A DNA stretch of 64,000 nt from Blastocatellia bacterium (GTDB taxonomy: Bacteria; Acidobacteriota; Blastocatellia; UBA7656). Positions 60,253 to 64,000 of the stretch are shown piece after piece (position 1 is the first letter of the stretch; the number at the start of each line of letters is the position of its first letter). The stretch is taken from contig DATENM010000027.1 in assembly GCA_035275065.1 (NCBI GenBank), positions 17,498 to 81,497 of the forward strand. The letters run 5' to 3'. Both the position numbers and the translations under genes were made by a program. The notes under the pieces were generated by a model that had not been told where the DNA came from, made no database searches, and saw nothing but the letters and a program-made list of their open reading frames with translations.

Positions 60253-62922
60253 ATGCCCTGCCCATCTGGGTTATCCGGTTGCATCCTAATTCTTGGTGAT
60301 GAATCGAAGTCGGTGCGCGCGCTCGAACGCCTGCTGGCGGCCTCGGGCTATGCGGCCCGCGCCATTGATTCGTTCGATGCTGCCCACCGCGAAGTTAGCC
60401 TCAACGACGTCGCCCTGGTGATTCTGGAGCCTTCGGCGCCGCGGCTGATTGGCGCAGCCTTCGGGCCTTCCGCCGACGATTCCGGCGAAAGCTTGAAGAG
60501 AGCCGATTGGGCGCACGCGGCCCTTGCCTTCTGCGAGCAGGTGCGCGTCACCAAGACCCCTGCCGAATTGCCTATCCTGATCATCTCTAAGAGCTTGCGC
60601 CCGCAGGATAAGATCGCCGCTTTGCACAGCGGCGTCACAGACTACCTGCACAGACCTTACCAGCGGGCGGAGTTTCTCAGCCGCGTCGGCTTTCACGTCC
60701 GCGCCTGGCAGATGGAGCGCGAGCGCCTTGAGCGCTTCCAACAGTTAAACATCTTAAACGCGGTGTCGTCCGTGCTCGCCGCCTCGCTCGACCCTGACCA
60801 GCTCTTGCGCGACACCCTCGCCGTCTTGATCAAACACATGCGGCTTGACGCAGGCATCGTCTACCTGCGCAATGACCATTCGCCTGCCGTCAGCATCGCT
60901 GCCGCCGCCGGCTTTGAGGTGAGCGACGAGGTTCGCATGGGTCTATTGGAGCTGCATGCGCGCACCTCGCCTTTGATGAATGGCACGCCGCTGGTGCTTG
61001 AACCGCTGCCGGGCTCGGCGCGCAAGGGGTTGGCGGGCGAGATTCTTTCAGACGTCCAGGCCATGATGTGCGGCGCCATCCGCGTTAAAGGCAACCCGCT
61101 GGGCGCCATCTTTCTGCTCTCCAAAAGCCAGAGCAGTTTTGCCAAACAGAGCGCCGAGCTGTTAGCGACGGTCTGCAATCAGATCAGTGTGGCGCTTGAA
61201 AATGCGCGGCTTTATGTCGAAACCAAGAAGAGCGCCGCGCAGCTATCGTTCGTCTATAATCTCGGCAACAACCTGATGACTTCGCTGGAGATGGACGAGC
61301 TGATGGGCTACGCCGTCTTCACCGTCGGCAAGAGCCTCGACTGCGACGCCTGCGCGGTTATCGTCAAGTCTTCGGCAGCCAATTCGAAGTTCGCCTCGGC
61401 CATCTACGCGCGCTCGCAGAGCGACAAGCAGAACCGCCAGGACTGGTATGACGAAGCGCGCGTCGAGCGCTACTTCGACAACGCCGATGGCGGCGGACAG
61501 CCCGCCGTCGAGGTGCGCGTCGTCGAGCGCTTCCTGCGCGATCCGAAAATCTCTGTCGAAATGAGCGTACCGCTCATGTTCGACGATCAGCTCCTCGGCC
61601 TGCTGATCTGTGCCAGCTCCGCCGCGCGTCCCATCAACGGCGACGACCAGCGCCTACTGGTGGCCGTGGCCCAGCAGTTGAGCCTTGCCATCCGCAACAC
61701 AGAGCTCTACCGCCGCACCAAAGACACCTCGATCAACCTTGCCGTCGAAGTCTCCGAGCGAACCCGCGAGGCCGAAGAGCAGAAGCGCTTCACCGAAAAG
61801 ATCATCGATTCGCTGCCGGTCTCGCTTTACGTCGTGGACCGCGATATGCGGATTGTCGCCTGGAACCGCAACCGCGAGCTTGGCGACAGCGGCATCTCGC
61901 GCGATGAGGTGCTTGGCAAGAACGTCTTCCGCGTCCTGTCGCGCCAGCCGCGCCGCGTTCTCGAAGATGAGTTTACCGCCGTCTTCCGTACCGGCGGAAT
62001 TACCAGCTTCGAGCAGGAGTCCTGGTTCGAGGGCGAGCGCAAGGTCTGGAAGATTTCGAAAGTGCCGATGCGCGTCGACAACGCCGAAGTTTCGCACATC
62101 ATCACGGTCGGCGAAGACATCACCGAACAGAAAAAGATGAACGAGGCGGTCATCCATGCTGAAAAGCTGGCCTCGATTGGCCGACTCGCCGCCGGCGTCG
62201 TTCACGAGATCAACAACCCGCTGGCGACGATTGCCGCTTGCGCTGAAGCCTTGACGGCGCGCGTTGAAGACATCACCGAACCCGCCGTCCACGATGACTT
62301 CAGCGAATATCTGCAAATCATCCGCGACGAAGCCTTCCGCTGCAAAGCGATCACCAACAGTCTGCTCGAATTCTCGCACCAGCGGCAGGCCGAAAAGAAC
62401 ATCGCCGACGTCAACCAGATCATCGAGCAGACGCTGTTGCTGGTTAAGCATCACCCGAAGCTCGGCAAGATGAAGGTCGTCCGCGAGCTCGATCAATCGC
62501 TGACGCCCGTGCTGGTCAACGAAGGGCAGATGAAACAGGTCTACATCGCCCTGATCTCCAACGCCTTCGACGCGATGGATGGCGACGGCACCCTGACTAT
62601 CCGCACGCACTGGAGCGCCGACGAGCCGACGGCGACGGTCGCCGTCGAATTCACAGACACCGGCAGCGGCATTCCCGCCGCGCACCTGCAAAAGATCTTC
62701 GACCCCTTCTTTACCACCAAGCCCCTGGGCCGGGGAACGGGCCTGGGCCTGTCGGTCTGCTACGGCATCGTCAGCGAGCACGGCGGCCGTATTGAAGTCA
62801 CTTCGACAGAAGGCCAGGGCACAACTTTCCGCGTGTTACTGCCGATTCATCAGTACGCCGACGCCGACCGCTCGAGGCAGGGCGCGCAGGACGAAACGCT
62901 TGTAATGGAGGCAATGCTGTGA
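60253..62922 (+). CDS. Sensor histidine kinase with pseudo-receiver, GAF and PAS domains
   Basis: 889 residues, cytoplasmic. Residues about 8-155 have a receiver-like fold ([19 protein letters not shown]...[12 protein letters not shown]...[31 protein letters not shown]), but the acceptor Asp and the conserved Lys are not found in place (LEP; HRP), so it is a pseudo-receiver. Two GAF domains (about 165-320 and 340-490), a PAS domain (about 520-630), HisKA with [16 protein letters not shown] (His651) and HATPase with FTDTGSGIP and [12 protein letters not shown] follow. Its stop overlaps the GTG of the regulator gene (GTGA). Likely an NtrB-like partner controlling sigma-54 promoters. Confidence 0.92.
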   Translation: MPCPSGLSGCILILGDESKSVRALERLLAASGYAARAIDSFDAAHREVSLNDVALVILEPSAPRLIGAAFGPSADDSGESLKRADWAHAALAFCEQVRVTKTPAELPILIISKSLRPQDKIAALHSGVTDYLHRPYQRAEFLSRVGFHVRAWQMERERLERFQQLNILNAVSSVLAASLDPDQLLRDTLAVLIKHMRLDAGIVYLRNDHSPAVSIAAAAGFEVSDEVRMGLLELHARTSPLMNGTPLVLEPLPGSARKGLAGEILSDVQAMMCGAIRVKGNPLGAIFLLSKSQSSFAKQSAELLATVCNQISVALENARLYVETKKSAAQLSFVYNLGNNLMTSLEMDELMGYAVFTVGKSLDCDACAVIVKSSAANSKFASAIYARSQSDKQNRQDWYDEARVERYFDNADGGGQPAVEVRVVERFLRDPKISVEMSVPLMFDDQLLGLLICASSAARPINGDDQRLLVAVAQQLSLAIRNTELYRRTKDTSINLAVEVSERTREAEEQKRFTEKIIDSLPVSLYVVDRDMRIVAWNRNRELGDSGISRDEVLGKNVFRVLSRQPRRVLEDEFTAVFRTGGITSFEQESWFEGERKVWKISKVPMRVDNAEVSHIITVGEDITEQKKMNEAVIHAEKLASIGRLAAGVVHEINNPLATIAACAEALTARVEDITEPAVHDDFSEYLQIIRDEAFRCKAITNSLLEFSHQRQAEKNIADVNQIIEQTLLLVKHHPKLGKMKVVRELDQSLTPVLVNEGQMKQVYIALISNAFDAMDGDGTLTIRTHWSADEPTATVAVEFTDTGSGIPAAHLQKIFDPFFTTKPLGRGTGLGLSVCYGIVSEHGGRIEVTSTEGQGTTFRVLLPIHQYADADRSRQGAQDETLVMEAML

Positions 62923-64000
62923 GCGCAAACCAGAGTATCCGACTGTTAATTGCCGAGGACGAGAAGAACCTCAGCATGGTGCTGCAAAGAGAGATGGAGC
63001 GCTTCGGGCATCAGGTCACGCTGGTGCACGACGCCGAAGCCGCGTTGCGCGCCGCGCGCGACGCCGAGTTCGACGTGGCGCTTCTCGACATCATGATGCC
63101 GGGACGCAGCGGCCTCGAAGTCCTGCGCGAGCTGCGCCAGCAGGAGCAGCCGCCCGAGGTCTTGATGATGACCGGCCACGCCACGGTCGAGACGGCGCTG
63201 CAAGCCATGAAGCTGGGCGCTTACGACTACCTGACCAAGCCCTGCCACATCCGCGAGCTCGAGGCCATCATCAACAAGGCTTACGAGAAGCGCCAGTTGC
63301 GCCGCGAGAACCTCATCCTGCAATCGCGCCTCACCTACAAAGAGAAAGCGCCCGACATCATCGTCAAGAGCGAGAAGATGATCGACATCATGTCCGTGGT
63401 GCGCAAGGTGGCGGCGTCGAACGCCTTCGTGCTGGTGACGGGCGAGTCGGGCACGGGCAAAGAGATCGTCGCCAACACGGTGCACACCTTTTCGCCGCGC
63501 CACAACGGGCCGTTCATCGACATCAGCTGCGCCGCCATACAGGAGACGCTGCTGGAGTCCGAGCTGTTCGGCTACGAATCAGGCGCGTTCACCGGCGCGC
63601 GGCAGCGCAAGCTGGGGCTGCTGGAGCTGGCGCACGGCGGCACGCTCTTCCTTGATGAGATCGGCGAGATGAACCTGACCTTGCAGGCCAAGCTGCTGCG
63701 CGTGCTCGAAACGCAGACCTTCTTCCGCGTCGGCGGCACCAAGAAGGTCAGCGTGGACGTGCGCTTCATCGCCGCGACCAACCGCGACCTCGACCGGTAC
63801 GTTGCCGAGGGCAAGTTCCGCAGCGACCTGCTGTTCCGCATCAACAACTTCACCATCCCCCTGCCGCCGTTGCGCGAGCGGCCGGAAGACATCGCGTCGC
63901 TGGCCGAGCACTTCCTGGCGCGCACCAGCGGCGGCCGCGCCATGCGGATCAGCGGCGAGGCCATGGAGCTGCTCGACAACTACGACTGGCCGGGCAACGT
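62919..64000 (+). CDS. NtrC-family sigma-54 response regulator (cut by window end)
   Basis: About 360 residues are inside the window and the frame is open to the end. The receiver (1-120) has LLIAEDEKN, acceptor Asp57 in LLDIMMPGRSG, MTGHAT and LTKP. AAA+ domain: Walker A GESGTGKEIV, GAFTGA in YESGAFTGARQRK, Walker B LFLDEIGEM, and RINNFTIPLPPLRERPEDI. The C-terminal HTH lies beyond the window. GTG start overlapping the kinase stop by 4 nt. A complete, apparently active sigma-54 activator. Confidence 0.95.
   Translation, partial: MSANQSIRLLIAEDEKNLSMVLQREMERFGHQVTLVHDAEAALRAARDAEFDVALLDIMMPGRSGLEVLRELRQQEQPPEVLMMTGHATVETALQAMKLGAYDYLTKPCHIRELEAIINKAYEKRQLRRENLILQSRLTYKEKAPDIIVKSEKMIDIMSVVRKVAASNAFVLVTGESGTGKEIVANTVHTFSPRHNGPFIDISCAAIQETLLESELFGYESGAFTGARQRKLGLLELAHGGTLFLDEIGEMNLTLQAKLLRVLETQTFFRVGGTKKVSVDVRFIAATNRDLDRYVAEGKFRSDLLFRINNFTIPLPPLRERPEDIASLAEHFLARTSGGRAMRISGEAMELLDNYDWPGN

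Noticed and set aside
61654..62781. Long minus-strand open frame (375 codons) opposite the sensor kinase
   Set aside because: Exact antisense of conserved kinase domains; composition shows no family motifs. High GC creates long antisense frames, as also at 9541-10542 and 2390-3142.
1..64000. tRNA or rRNA genes
   Set aside because: Gaps were scanned by eye for GTTCGAATC-type T-loops and rRNA cores without success; a tRNAscan/Infernal run would be decisive.

Overview
The window is GC-rich chromosomal DNA, densely packed with genes on both strands. It looks like a Gram-negative, menaquinone-using, heterotrophic bacterium: it has Tol-Pal, LolA, many Sec signal peptides and lipoproteins, MenG, and System II cytochrome c biogenesis (ResB). 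Overall gene content and protein style suggest an Acidobacteriota member, perhaps Blastocatellia. That placement is inference and cannot be proved from this sequence alone. No rRNA, tRNA, CRISPR array, prophage or intact insertion sequence was seen.

Layout. 0-1.1 kb (-): ABC-2 exporter (ATPase plus truncated permease). 1.4-4.0 kb (+): two molybdenum-storage-protein genes, the first fused to a SAM methyltransferase domain. 4.0-8.8 kb (-): ATP-dependent DNA ligase and a MASE1 hybrid histidine kinase. 9.0-17.2 kb (+): a FadR-like repressor with its own palindromic operator, followed by fadD, fadN, fadA and fadE, a near-complete beta-oxidation operon. 17.3-20.9 kb (+): MBL hydrolase, benzoate-CoA-ligase-like enzyme, Ycf48-like secreted protein. 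21.0-23.9 kb (-): large secreted FG-GAP propeller protein. 24.2-32.6 kb (+): sigma-54 regulation cluster, with a 1170-residue activator carrying an IS630-transposase-type DNA-binding head, a secreted protein, and a kinase/NtrC pair. 32.7-37.2 kb: small proteins, MBL hydrolase, lytic transglycosylase-like protein, DegT aminotransferase. 37.2-41.8 kb: XdhC, glutaryl-CoA-dehydrogenase-like enzyme, ResB, Maf, with AT-richer, repeat-bearing gaps. 41.9-45.7 kb (+): a tetraheme cytochrome/phosphoesterase-like gene with an in-frame UGA (probable selenocysteine), DciA-like protein, ABC ATPase, LolA. 45.8-51.5 kb (-): small membrane protein, TldE/TldD protease pair, MenG, inactive M16 peptidase homologue. 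51.7-54.5 kb: zinc-ribbon membrane protein; a PotC-PotD fusion. 54.6-60.0 kb (+): complete tolQ-tolR-tolA-tolB-pal-cpoB locus. 60.2-64.0 kb (+): pseudo-receiver/GAF/PAS histidine kinase and an NtrC-type regulator cut by the window end.

Most notable: (1) the in-frame UGA at 42116, at what is probably a cysteine site, followed by a SECIS-like hairpin; (2) the methyltransferase-MoSto fusion; (3) the IS630-HTH/TPR/sigma-54 activator; (4) a short motif, GTCTGATAAC(G), found in seven intergenic gaps, four of them beside local tandem duplications; (5) a class of intergenic palindromes whose arms differ in sequence from site to site, most with a 7-bp internal period; (6) a 48-bp perfect inverted-repeat element with a related copy 34 kb away.
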